Below are positions 12,850 through 23,936 of a stretch of DNA of 64,000 nucleotides, one piece after another. The DNA lies in NCBI GenBank assembly GCA_040437565.1, contig JBDOQK010000011.1, forward strand, positions 62,001 through 126,000, read 5' to 3'. Position numbers and translations under genes: made by a program. Positions within the stretch are counted from its first letter, which is position 1. Each line of letters opens with the position of its first letter. The notes under the pieces are model-generated. The model ran no database searches. It saw only the letters and a list, made by a program, of their open reading frames with translations, and was not told where the DNA came from. Source of the DNA: Albugo candida. Lineage: Eukaryota; Oomycota; Peronosporomycetes; Albuginales.

Positions 12850-13803
12850 AGCAGCGATCACTCACCGATTTTAAGAGCGCATATAGCCGCTTTTGACTGA
12901 TTTTTGACCACGCTTTTCTAATTGCCCCTTTAAGCTTACCAACCGAGTGATGTTGGCAAGCGTTAGCGTAAGCAATATGCGCCATGTCGCCCATAGATTC
13001 TCTATCGAATTTAGGTCCAGAAAAAGAGACGGTCAGTTCATCACGTTCATGTTGAGGTCCCTGATAGACTCACTTGTCGATTTAGATGTATAGATACTTG
13101 CGTTGTCCTGCTAAAGTTCGTATCCATCTTGATGTTCACGATCTGAGAAAGGAAACAGAAGTCTGGTTAACGTCTCCTGGTATTCATACGAGTTCTGGTG
13201 GTCAGTCAATGTGGCCAGGGGCGTCAAACCTTTCGCTTAGAAACCTCCTAAGACCATGATGCCATGCCCGTTCACTTTGATGGCTATATAATGTCCTTAC
13301 TTCAAGCCGGATGTCGTGCCAGAGATACTTGCAACCATCTGGAAATTTCAGCGTAAACCGCTTCTCGTCTGAAAAGATTATTCGGTTATAGTAAGTGCAA
13401 TCCTTGATTTGTCGCCCAAGAAAAGCCGTGCCCTGTTGTGGCGCTTAGTGAGTTTGGGTGTGGGCTTGATTTTTTTGTACACAAGATGAGGCGCCCGCTG
13501 AGGGCGCGCTGAACGGCCCTCTTACTCACCTGTGGAGTCATGTTGCTGGCGATGGCGGTATCGGACAGATTACCGCTGATTGCGGCCTTGATGATGCACC
13601 GCACATCACGCAGCCCGAGTTTTGGCTTCCTTTCAGGGCTCTTTATCATTCCATAGACATCAGGAGGATTCTTAAAGTACACGTAAACTACTTTTGGCGA
13701 GCGCTTGAGGCTAGCAGCAATCGCCCTGAGAGTCGCTTTGCTCGACCGGGGTACGTCAAATTGACCTTGCTCGTACTCGGTCAGAGCCGGGTTTCTCCCC
13801 ATG
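12850..13803 (-). mobile_element. Tc1/mariner-type transposase remnant
   Basis: The minus frame from 13803 begins MGRNPALTEYEQGQF and continues with SKATLRAIAASLKRSPKVV and KLGLRDVRCIIKAA plus MTPQVSKRAVQRAL. These are the paired helix-turn-helix DNA-binding domains of Tc1-like transposases. After a frame change near 13390, downstream minus-strand text includes FTLKFPDGC (FSDE-like region), QQDNASIYTS (the second Asp region, QQDNAxxH in the family) and LNSIENLWATW (DLNPIENLW, with the third acidic residue region). The key motifs are recognisable but the frame is broken in several places, so the element is inactive. The frame extends upstream to 13865, but the Met at 13803 matches the family start. 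I could not define terminal repeats. Confidence 0.75.
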
Positions 13804-13865
13804 GCTTCGCTAAGAGATACACAAAATTCGATCATGAGCACGCAGAAACACTCAAGCTCAGGCAT

Positions 13866-14335
13866 CCGTAGAATACAGCGCCTTATCCACCTTTGTGGTC
13901 AAGTGCTAGTAGTGTACGCTATCCATATGTCGGGCAGCTCCGTGTACCTACCCGCCAAATTTCGCATTTTTACTATTCGATACACAAAAAAAATACGAAA
14001 ACGCTTGGCTCAACGTAGGTAAAAAAAACCTATTCGATCAATACTCGACACAAAGAATAATTGAGAACAATTCAGCAATAAACGGTTATCCCTATCTCTA
14101 TGTCGCGGAGTATATAGACATTTTCAACTGAACCTACCTACACTAGAATTCGAGTTTGTCCAGTCTATTTCCAAGGGTTTGCAAACTATTCAGCATCTTG
14201 TCCATCTTCGTCTCTTCTGCTTGGTCCAATTCTTCCATGTTCTTGGAAGTGAGTTTGGGCTCCAAACCTGTTGGCAAGAGGTCGAAGGTGGTGTCGAACT
14301 GGGAAAACTGCCAAACTGTGAATTTTTTTGAATTA
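13866..14335. other. Spacer between transposons
   Basis: No gene recognised. Around 13945-14030 an imperfect inverted pair built on TACCTAC and an ATTTTT-rich arm can be seen, perhaps a small MITE or the outer part of the Tc1 element. The evidence is too weak to name it. Confidence 0.3.
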
Positions 14336-14445
14336 GGAAGCCGGTATAGTCACCCCCCCCCCGAAATTAATTGGAACCGGTAGCGCCACACACCTCCAAA
14401 TTAGATTAGGGAACCGGTATCGTCACACCCCCTAAATTAAATTAA
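14336..14445 (+). repeat. Left terminal array of MULE-1: three 36-37 bp units
   Basis: CCGGTA cores begin at 14341, 14377 and 14414, spaced 36 and 37 bp. Each is followed by a CAC-rich stretch and a CTAAATTAA-like tail. The innermost unit is closest to the copies at the other end of the element. Confidence 0.8.
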
Positions 14446-16436
14446 AGATTTGTTTTCTTAGCTTTGGGTTGTGAACATGTGAGCCTGTTGTGACCTTCTT
14501 GTCTGTTTGCAGGCCCTGCATCTTCGTTTTGGCAGTTTCTGCCCCAACCCTCTCATTTTACTCAGATGTAGACAGATCTCGTGGTTATTCTTTGATCCTT
14601 TCGGCCGTCCACGTCAGGCCATTGTGGCCGAATCATTTATCCTGGCTTGAACAGATGCAAGGAAATTGAGATCCTACTCAAGGAGGCGCTGCCTGTGTGG
14701 AGGCAAGACCGGAAAACGCTCTTGCAACTTTTTGATAATGTCCGAAAAACTTGTTTCTTCCTGACGAAGCATCAGGATGCCGTGTGGGATGTAAGGCTTG
14801 TGAAGCCACCAGTGCCCATAAAAGTGAGCTTCATGCAGTATTGACCCCATCTTTTGCAGCTGTTTTATGGCATGAGAGCACGACAATCATTTAGTACTCG
14901 TGAATGTTCTAGTGCACTTTGCATCGTTCTCCATCGATAGTGCCTGTTGGTACTGCTTGAAGACCTGCAGAAAACAAAATATGGTCAGTACATACCTCGC
15001 CGGTACTGGTACACAACTGTATACCTACACTAGTCTTACATACTTCAGTCCATGCATAATTTGAAATCTTTCCACACACAGTTGTCCAGAAGCTCCCACT
15101 AAGGCGGACGATATTGTGTGAACGTTCGTATGCAACGTTTTGACTAATTGCTTGGCGCTGCTGTTGAGCTGCGAGAACCAATTTCTCATCAACTGTTGCT
15201 AAAACCCCTGTTGAAACCGCGATTCAAGATTGCATGTCCTTCAACACGAGAATTAGCTACATACCCAAAATGCTTTATATTTTTGGTCCAAGCAAGGATG
15301 AATTTCTCCTTGTGTGGAATCCATTTGGGTTTTCAATGCGCAAAACCAGTCTCATTGATAACATCTTTAAGAAGCATCCAATTCTCTTCTAATTCCTGTT
15401 CAGTGGTAGAGCAGTACAATCCTTGCCACGTTGTGGAAAATTATTTTCCTTCTTCGTACAATAGGAAGTGATTTTTAGCATTTCTCAGGACATTCTTATA
15501 AATATGGCATTTGCAAAGCGGATTCTTCACTTCAGGTAGAACCAATGAGATTGCAGCCGTCAATGCCAATTCTCTGTCAGTGACAATGACAATCGGCCCA
15601 GTGATTCTATCTTGGAAAACAATCCTCATTTTCTCAAGCGCCCAAATGTAATCATCTTCTAATCCGTGTCGCAATAAAATATGGAAAAGGAAATATGACT
15701 GGTTTGTGCATGCCACACCCATGACATGGAGCAATGGCATTTAAATAACCTGGACATTTTGCCTTCTCATAGTTGATGTTGGGCAAAGATTGATTGCAAA
15801 GCATTTTACTCACCTGTTGGTTTTGTATGTCGAATCTGCTATGAGAACCCCTCCCGAAGAAGAATCATTATCTGTCGAGATAAAAGGCTTAGGTGCAATT
15901 AAGATACGCGTTAATGGACCCGATGAGGGATCCCGATCAATCTCATGCCTAATGGCAGTTTCATCTAGTGTGTCCAGCAATGCTCTAAGAGGGTTACGAC
16001 CAAGGAGAAATTCCGCTCGTTCACGTTTTTTAACATGGTAAATGTCTTGCCCGGTGGCAAGAAAAACAGAATCAGACCGCTTCGTCGTACTCAAGATTGA
16101 CCGAGAAGGTGTCCACCTTTCGTGAAGTCCAGTATTTGCTGCTTCTGCACCTGATTTAATACCCTGGCTTCTGGAATGCTGCAAGATTCTCGGCTGCCTC
16201 ATGATTGTGAGTTACAACTACCACACTCACTCGTCATTCTTGCACATGATTTTGATTCAGTTGGCGCTTGAAGGTTACTAACCACGGGCACATTAGAAGC
16301 CGTGTTGATGTTTTGCCGATCCTTGTGCCCTTGTGTGTTCCGGTAGTGGAGCAAGTGGCATAGTGAGGACAGAGTATTCACGTTAACGTAGTTATAGCAA
16401 TGTATGTAGATGCAGAGCGAGTTTGAAAATAAGGAC

Positions 16437-16494
16437 GTGTGGTGATACCGGCTCCCCTAATTTAATTTAGGATGTGTGGATATACCGGCTCCCT
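16437..16494 (-). repeat. Right terminal array of MULE-1: two inverted units
   Basis: TACCGG cores lie at 16446-16451 and 16483-16488, 37 bp apart, in the orientation opposite to the left array. The CTAATTTAATTTAGG block between them is the inverse of the left CTAAATTAAATTA tail. Confidence 0.8.
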
Positions 16495-16689
16495 TTATTT
16501 ATTATAATTATTCTGTTGTATCTTTAAGACCATTCAGAGGCCACTAATCTATGAATTCATGGAGGGTGGGGGTTGATTACAGAAAAGGTGGGGCTGAAAA
16601 CCGATTTCCAAGAAAAATTCCAAGATAATTATGAAACGAAAAAAATATATCAGGATGTGTGTATATATACGTTCGGATATAAACATTGC

Positions 16690-17950
16690 ACATTTCAATC
16701 CTAGCGATGGAAAGCACGACGAGAAACAGTAAACTAGCAGAAACGCCTTCGAGAACAGAAGTTATAACAATGAAAGGGATATCATTGAAGCAGTAAATGA
16801 GTACCATCGATACTATAACCGTCCCTTTCGTGTGATTGCAAGTAACAAACAGCGTTATAAAGCAATGTGCACACAGCATGGCTGTTTCTTCGTTGTGCAG
16901 TGTGACTTTTCGTAGATATTCATCTCCCCAACAAAATTGGTTTTGCACTCCTGTCAAGGATCCGAATCATCAAAGACGTCTCGTAGGCATACAACAGCGA
17001 AACAAACTGCTGTAAATCCTGCAGTCAGAGATGTGGCCATAATCTCCGTTAGGAAAGTGACCCCCGTGATGATACAAACGAAGTTAGAGAAGAATGGATT
17101 TCCGCAAAAATGCGAACTGTGCTTATGCACACAAAACGTTGAAGCTTGATTTAAGAAAAAGTGATATTGAGTAATACAGCCTCATTCCATCCTAATGACT
17201 GCACCAAACATTTAGAACCACGAAGCCAAGCTTGGAATTGTAGGGAATGAATCTATGCGCTTGAGTATCATTTTTCGAGAAGGGATTCAAGCAAGTACGT
17301 CATACAGTGAGCGTGGGATATCCGTGGACTACGCATTTATAAAGATCTCAATCGTTGGGATTCTTCTTGGAGTGTGGTTCTGAAATGGAGACAATGAGAT
17401 CCAAATTATAGGAGTTGGGCTCGAGTTGGTGGAGAATGTAGGTAGCTGAAGCTGATTTTCAAATTTCCGACTTTCCCACCTCCAGCCATCTCCAGCATTC
17501 TTGATATCGGATAAAGAAAAGGGGCTTATAAAAGCTATGCCTACATCGGCACCAGACGTCACACATATTTTCTGCTTTCGGGATATGATGGAAGATTTCA
17601 ACAAGAGATAAAAGCTCAATTTGATGACGAATTTGGCGTGGATATTGGCTCAATCACTTAAGACGATAGAGCAAGAGAAAGCGAAAGCAAACACCGCCAT
17701 TTTAGACAGCAGTGCGCTGGAGTGGCTTCAGGAGGTTGGGCGTGAAAATTATCAAGCAGCTTGCTCACCATGTCCAAGATAATACACTTTGGCATCAAAC
17801 AACATGGAGGCCATAAACAGCGTGTTGAAGGGAATTTGGAAACTTCCTATCATCGACTACTTGATGGGGATCGAGCGTTACCTGGCGTGCAAGTAGGCTG
17901 TATCAGCAAAGTGAAAGGCTGGGGAGTTCCAACTCTATATGCATAATAAA
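16690..17950 (+). mobile_element. MuDR-type Mutator transposase remnant
   Basis: This is on the strand opposite to MULE-1. At 16778-16910 a plus frame reads IEAVNEYHRYYNRPFRVIA followed by KAMCTQHGCFFVVQC, the MuDR N-terminal domain (basic core, C..GC). Around 17300-17420 comes ISVDYAFIKISIVGILLGV, the counterpart of VDGTFLKG...G.LL near the first catalytic Asp. Around 17494-17620 FLISDKEKGLIKAM, then a THIFCFRDMMEDFNK segment, match the second Asp (ISD..KGL) and the C-x2-H-like region. At 17716-17900 ALEWLQEVGRENYQAA and SNNMEAINSVLKG match the conserved 'NN..E..N..L' end. It is broken by stops and frame shifts. No ends were identified. Confidence 0.7.
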
Positions 17951-17989
17951 ACAATGTCCTCTGCAAGGTGGGGTGAAATTAATGAATGC

Positions 17990-18150
17990 TCGACCTGAAG
18001 TCTGACTTCAAATCTACTAGGGAGGCAGATATTTTTCAAGCTTATTGCTTGGGTGGGCTCGAACTGCTGCCCACACTGCCGGGGATCGAACTAACGACCT
18101 CCGTCAGGGGGTCCGTGTGCTCAAGTGCTTGACCGACTGAGCTGGGTACG
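17990..18150 (-). mobile_element. tRNA-derived SINE
   Basis: On the minus strand from 18148 the sequence begins like a tRNA: GTACCCAGCTCAGTCGGTCA, containing a good RNA polymerase III A box. About 50 bases later comes GTTCGATCCCC (B box, plus strand 18081-18091). The would-be acceptor stem pairs poorly and a second B-box-like TTCGAGCCC follows, so it is not a functional tRNA gene. A further unrelated tail of about 70 bases continues to about 17990. This structure, a tRNA head plus non-tRNA body, is that of a tRNA-type SINE. The far end is uncertain because no poly(A) or simple repeat tail is obvious. Confidence 0.6.
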
Positions 18151-18201
18151 AACCCTTTATAAGGGAGTTATTATATTTACTCCGTTTTGCGTTAGATTCA
18201 A

Positions 18202-18226
18202 TCCCTTCTAAGTCACGTGGCACACA
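18202..18226 (+). repeat. Left terminal inverted repeat of MULE-2
   Basis: This 25-bp block contains CCCTTCTAAGTCACGTGGCA. It pairs in inverse orientation with 20530-20554, with about five mismatches. Confidence 0.65.
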
Positions 18227-20389
18227 TTGCTATACATTCAATTATTTGCCGCTGCACATTGATGCGTCTATTTCCGACGCCAACACCGATGCCGATTCAA
18301 TGGCGTCTATTTCCGAATGTTCCCAAGCCGACATCGATTCCGTGGTACCTAGCATTTCCAGTTAGCATGAATTTTATATGGTATGCCGTTTCTTGATTTT
18401 ACTCAACAAACGATCGATCGAAGGGCAACTACGTCTGTTGTGGCCCATTCATCGACATTTCCCACATCTCCGTTTTCCTACGCGACCTTTCTCGTGTTCG
18501 AAATGGGATGAGTTTTGCTTCGTTCTGTTCTGTTCTTTTCTTTGGGATATGTTTTGCGTCGACCGGTCCCCCGCGGGGCTGTGGAGCCACGGTGGTTTGA
18601 ACTGGACAACGGTGCTCTGGCCATCGAGCAACTTTGCGACATTCAAAATCGCCTTCGCTTGTTCGGTTTAAGATAGGTTTGGGGTGTAAGTTCTAGCACA
18701 TGATGCATCTTCTACTCGCTTGTCCGATTTTTCTCTGCCTTGATCTGGTGAGTAAGTGTAATTGCCAGCTTGTTGAACACCGGTAATAGGTCTCCCGTCG
18801 ATACTTATATGATCTTCTATATGTAGTCATGGGCTATCCTCTTCCCGCGAAGACGCCTTGTTTCCGAAATGTGGATGCCGCGAATTCCAAGCGTTCACGA
18901 ATCGTTCCTCTTAGACGAGCCAAATCGTCTTCACGTACTCGAGTACCTCTGACTTCTCTAGGAGACTGTATGAGAACTTCGTAGCTGCTCATCATATTCT
19001 TCCGCCGTTCGGGAAGACACCAGAACGTTCCACATTTGCAGAAACTCGTCGAGGTTTTTTAGGGTTGTATAATGCTTCTTGCAATTGGCAACGGTATTTT
19101 TTTGCTGGGTCAGATGCAGAGCAGATTCTAGGACCACGGAAAAACGGGTGCGATGGCCGCTAGAAATGTCACTTCCTGGTCCATGAAGATAACCTTTGGC
19201 GCATATCTATTTTCCACACTGCTGACACTTTTGACATTTCCCACGCATATTTCTCCACTTTCTCTCCAGCCTGGAAGTGGAAACCTACGCTAAACGTCGT
19301 TTGAACGAGGTTATTCCGATCATGTGAAGAAGCAGGACTCGGTAACGGTTCGTTTATACGTACAGTCCATCACAACAACGTGATTGTATCGGTTCGCCAA
19401 ATTCACACTGGCCGGATGCGCGAAAAATAGGTCGTTGGTGTTTCCGCCTTCATTTGCTTTAATACGGTGCACATAGTCACTCCCTCGAAGATGATCAAAA
19501 AGATTTTCTAGCTTATTTATCTCCGCTTCTTGGTTGCTTCGAACGTTGTCTCGTGTGTTGTACAAAGTTCGCAGGTTTGCGAAAGTGTTCTTTTTATTCA
19601 TCCTTAGCGTTGCCAAAATTGCAGTCGGTTTGATACCCGCATTCGCCATCTTCTTCACTTCTTCCGCCTGTTTCGGTGACCTTTCTATGGGTCGAATGTC
19701 CGGAGGAATGATGACAACATCTGTGATTGTGCTCGCTGTGTATCGTCGTTAACGTCCATTTCCCTTTTTTGAAATAATTCGCAGAGAGGAGAAAGGGGCA
19801 TTCAATGCGCCGAGATTTCTGTCGCTTCCGTTCTGATATTTGAGACAGGTGTGCGCCACCACGATCACATTTCGAGTATGCATTGTTTCCGGCAACCGAA
19901 CGTTTGATAGTCATTGCGTACCCCTCACTGGCCAAGGGCCCATTTTTGTGGTGCGCAAAGCAATTCTTCTAGGCTACCATATTCGGCCTTTTTGGGAGAG
20001 AGCATGCCTGAGTGTGCATCGCGTCAGATAAGCAGAAAGGTGTGGCATTTGCTACGCGATAGCCATTCTGTCATTGCGTGAATGACAGCATCTATTTACA
20101 TACTGTTGTAATTCGGCGGAAGCAGAGCCTCCAATACTGATGTCGAAGACAAGTCGGTTGCATAGATGGTATCTGAGGAACAAAAAGTGTGGCGTCAGTT
20201 ACCATTTGCTTCCGCTGTAGCATGATTGACTTGCTAGAATGAGCCTTCTCTTTCCAGTATCATTCTCACGATGCATAGTTGAAGTTGGTGGAAGGTAAGT
20301 CGCCGAGAGGTCAAAAGGTTCTCCTTTGGAAGTGAGAAGTGGAGAACAAATCGGTTGCATCCGTTGAATCTGAAGAGTAATCACGTAGA

Positions 20390-20554
20390 CGTGACCAAAA
20401 GCTTTTGGTCAGGTGATTCAGACGGGACTATATCTAGCCGAAAGGGAGTAGTTATAACTTTTCTGGTCACGTGACTTAAAAGGGAGGTCATCTGACCGAA
20501 AAGGGAGATACAACAATTCTCTTCAAATATGTATGTCACGTGCCTTGAAAGGGA
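20390..20554 (-). repeat. Right end of MULE-2: repeated GTCACGTG / AAAGGGAG motif
   Basis: A motif of about 22 bp (GTCACGTGACTTAAAAGGGA and variants) recurs: near 20434-20450 (GCCGAAAGGGAG), 20466-20487, 20488-20509 (TCTGACCGAAAAGGGAG) and 20534-20555. Two copies contain the perfect palindrome CACGTG. Tandem subterminal motifs like these are typical transposase-binding arrays; that role is inferred. Confidence 0.6.
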
Positions 20555-20565
20555 GTGAATCTTTT

Positions 20566-20749
20566 TGAGCACTTAGAAGAAAATTTGGAAAGTTACACAT
20601 ATTAAATGCAGAAGGTCCTCAATTCATTTTACTAGCTTGTCTAAGTCTTCTCGTACTGGACGCCTACGGCCATTAAATGTTTTGACCAATAGCTGCACAT
20701 TGATTAGACTGATGTGTTCCACACTGATGGAGGGACATCAGCTTCAACA
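20566..20749 (-). repeat. 3' LTR of the copia fossil
   Basis: About 184 bp, running on the plus strand from TGAGCACTTAG to CAGCTTCAACA. It matches 25315-25491 over its whole length at roughly 85%. Confidence 0.85.
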
Positions 20750-23500
20750 CTCCCCCTGAACAATAAATCCGTGATGCTGGACTTAATCAGAAGTTGCTCG
20801 AATTTCTTCGTCGACACTGGCGTGGTCAGAAAATCAGCTAGCTGAAACTTGGTGTCAGCGTATTGGAGCTTGTTCCTTTCGGCCTTTATTTGTTCACGGA
20901 AAAAAAGGTACCGTATGTCGATATGCCTCGCTCGATTTTGGTATCCATCGTTGTTGGCAATTGCAATTGTACTTTGGTTGCCTTCATGAATAACCACTGA
21001 ATCATCGATTCTCACCTTCAACTCTGATAATAAACTCTTGACCCACATAACTACCTGGATGCATAACGAGAAAGCAATGAACTCAGCTTTGGCTGTGCTG
21101 AGAGCCATCCTCTGCTGCAATTTTGTTTTGATTATCACTGGAGAGTTTTTTATCATCACCATTATAGTGGAGGTTGATCTTCTTGTCTCCTTGTCGCTTG
21201 CCCAATCCGCATCACTGTATGCACTGACCTCGATATTTCCTGGCATAGCCTCATAACATATTCCTTTCATTGCGGTTGATTTCAAGTAACGCAAAACACG
21301 GATTGCTGTATTCCAGTGTTGTTCACTTAGTTGCTCCAGGTGTCGACTGAGCTGGCAAACTGCGAAAGCAATCTCTGGTCCTGTGCCCGCTGCAACGTAT
21401 AGAAGAGAGCCGACAAGTGAGCGATATAGTCGTTTTTCCATTCTCAAATCGTTTTCTTCCGATTTCGTTCAGAAAAGCCCTGAAACATTTGGTTCCACGT
21501 TGACTTGGCTGAACCTCTCTAACATTCTCTGTATGCAAGCTCTTTGACTGATCTTCAATTGTCGCGATTCTTGTTTGTATTCCACTTCAATATTAAGGTA
21601 AATCGCACCTTTCCCAGAATCTTTGGACTGAAGTGACTCGAAAGTTCATTTGCAACTTTTTTGATCGAGTCGATGGTTTTGGCTCCAATCAGCATGTCAT
21701 CGACATATAATGTGACGTAAACACATGACTTGGAATCTTTGCGCACAAACATACATGAGTCTGATAGACACTTTGTATACCCCATCTGAGCAAATGCAAT
21801 TGTTATTGCCTTGAACCAAGTCACAGCTGTTGTTCAAGTCCATATAGACTTCGATTGAGCTTAAAAATTTGATTTGGCTTGCTTTCAACAGCTTGAGGTG
21901 GATAGATGAACACATCTTCTTCCAGATAACCGTTAAGAAAGGCCGTATCAGCATCATACTGATGAATGGTAAGTCCTTGATGGCAGCAAATTGTCAGGAA
22001 AATACGAGTTGCGTTTAAATTCGCGACTGTGGAGTACGTATCTGTGTAATCAGCACCATAAGTTTTTCAATATCCGAGTGCCACCAATCTTGCCTTAAAC
22101 CGCTCAACTTCACCGTCTTCTTTGGTTTGATTGTAAAAGCCCATTTGGTTCGGATAGCCTTTTTGTCTGGCTTTTTCGTTACGGCCGTCCACGTTTGCTT
22201 TTTGTTCAGTGCTTGAAGCTCGTCCTGAATTGCAGTATACCACAGTTCCGATTTAGGTGACTTCAGAGCCTCTTGATAGGATGATGGAGCTTCTCCCGCT
22301 GCATTCCCTTATTCGTATTCTATGCGATATCTTTTGATTAGACGTGTCATGATGTCAGAATCTGCTACTGAAACGATTGAAGTAGACGCTTCCACTGGTA
22401 ATCATGCTTGCGACGATTAATTTGGTGGAAGTGCCAGAGGAACATCGTGGCCAATTTGAGGGTTTCCAGAAACCGGGTAGCTTTCGAAATTATCCAGTCT
22501 CCCCCTGGGCACAATGACCTGAATAGTGCTAAATTCGTCTTCCGCTGAATCCATATCGACGTTGGGAGATTTCTGGTAAGCATTTAAAGGGCGCTGCTCC
22601 TGAGTCGAATCCCTCGTCAACTCTTCGTTCGCATTTGTTGACTCTTCAGTCGGATCTACATCCATGCTCTCGACATGCGAAATTGTCCTGATCGGTATTT
22701 TTTCGCTTCCTTCGTCATACTAACAATCACTTCGATTTTGTCCGGATGATCTATCTCCAATAACAACCTGAACATATTTTGTCTCGGGTAATTCTTGAAA
22801 TTGCGCTGAACGAGTAATCTCAATTTCTGCGACTCATAATTCCATACGCGAATCCTTTCATATTGTCCGAACATCCGAGGAACATACATTTGACCGCCTT
22901 CTTATCCAACTTCATCCGCCTTGATTTCTCAATATGAGCAAAACCTCGGGCATCAAATACGCGTAAAAGGTAAGACTTGGCTTACTCCCAAAACACATCT
23001 CGTATGGTGTCTTGTCTGGGTAGGCGGCACACGGAACTGATTTGTGATGTGAACTGCGGTATTCATGGCTTCAGCCTACCACTTCTTCTCTACTTGAATG
23101 TGATTCATCATGGATCTCGCACGTTCCGTAATGGTCCGATTCATTCGTTCAGCCAGTCCATTTTGCTGTGGCAAAAACGGAACTGTTGTTTGGTGTATAA
23201 TGCCGGCACTTTTACAAATATTCGCAAATCGATTGTTGATAAATTCGCCACCATTGTCGGTTCGAATACACGTAATTTTCTAATTCAATTGCTTTTCCAT
23301 AATTGCTTTGAAATCGAGAAATCCATCGATCACTTAGATTTGTGTCGAATGAAACATGACACTACATGTCTAGAGTAATCAACAATGAAAGTTACCATAA
23401 ATCTTACTCCACCTTGGGACTTTGTTTCCATTGGTTCGCCATTACGTCACTATGTATATGTTGAAGAACGGACTTGCTTTTTACTTGACCACAGGTATTT

Positions 23501-23936
23501 TCGAAACGTTTTTATATGTATATATGTTATTTAAGATAGCCTAGGCATTCTTTGTTCCTACAATCACGTGCACGTTTCCCGGAGCAAACAACCGCATGTA
23601 AACTGCACATCCGTTATGTTGAATATCCAACAACTTGGCACCAATTTCATACATGAAACGGACGAATCNNNNNNNNNNNNNNNNNNNNNNNNNNNNNNNN
23701 NNNNNNNNNNNNNNNNNNNNNNNNNNNNNNNNNNNNNNNNNNNNNNNNNNNNNNNNNNNNNNNNNNNNTCGAAACGTTTTTATATGTATATATGTTATTT
23801 AAGATAGCCTAGGCATTCTTTGTTCCTACAATCACGTGCACGTTTCCCGGAGCAAACAACCGCATGTAAACTGCACATCCGTTATGTTGAATATCCAACA
23901 ACTTGGCACCAATTTCATACATGAAACGGACGAATC
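23501..23936. repeat. 168-bp direct duplication around an N gap (assembly overlap)
   Basis: Bases 23501-23668 and 23769-23936 are the same and abut gap 23669-23768, within the copia fossil. An unmerged contig overlap is the simplest reading. Confidence 0.85.
23669..23768. other. Assembly gap 4 (100 N)
   Basis: One hundred N with 168-bp duplicated flanks. Confidence 0.99.

Larger units (their letters stand above)
14336..16494 (-). mobile_element. MULE-1: Mutator-like element with tandem-repeat ends
   Basis: Minus-strand coding remains show the MULE transposase. Frame 16202-15810 contains RNPLRALLDTLDETAI and a block ending LIADSTYKTNR, matching the first catalytic Asp (D-x-T-Y/F-K). Frame 15740-15441 contains LLHVMGVACTNQSYFLF and GPIVIVTDRELALTAAI with NPLCKCHIYKNV, matching the second Asp (TDRE) and the CxxH motif of MULE/FAR1-type transposases. 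Frames are broken. The ends carry inverted sets of a 36-37 bp unit (GGAACCGGTAT core plus a CTAAATTAAATTA tail): three copies at 14336-14445 and two in inverse orientation at 16437-16494. Together these define the element length of about 2.16 kb. No convincing 8-9 bp target duplication was found. Confidence 0.75.
18202..20554 (-). mobile_element. MULE-2: Mutator-like/FAR1-type element
   Basis: On the minus strand, frame 19935-19594 is a FAR1-type DNA-binding domain (YAMTIKRSVAGNNAYSKCDR, RIECPFLLSA, WTLTTIHSEHNH: a WRKY-GCM1-like C..C..H.H finger). Frame 19658-19320 continues with TFANLRTLYNTRDNVR and GNTNDLFFAHP, then VVVMDCTYKR, the first catalytic Asp region of MULE transposases. The downstream half to 18450 is decayed. 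A KRRCGKCR segment near 18460 may be a C-terminal zinc knuckle. The ends match as a 25-bp imperfect inverted repeat (18202-18226 against 20530-20554, 20 of 25 positions by eye) centred on CACGTG. The copia LTR begins only about 11 bp beyond the right end. Confidence 0.7.

Noticed and set aside
13945-14030. Terminal inverted repeats for the Tc1/mariner element
   Set aside because: The inverted pair here has no counterpart on the other side of the transposase, so it cannot define the element's ends.
18060-18150. Functional tRNA gene on the minus strand
   Set aside because: A and B boxes are good but the acceptor stem does not pair well and a non-tRNA body follows; a SINE is the better call.
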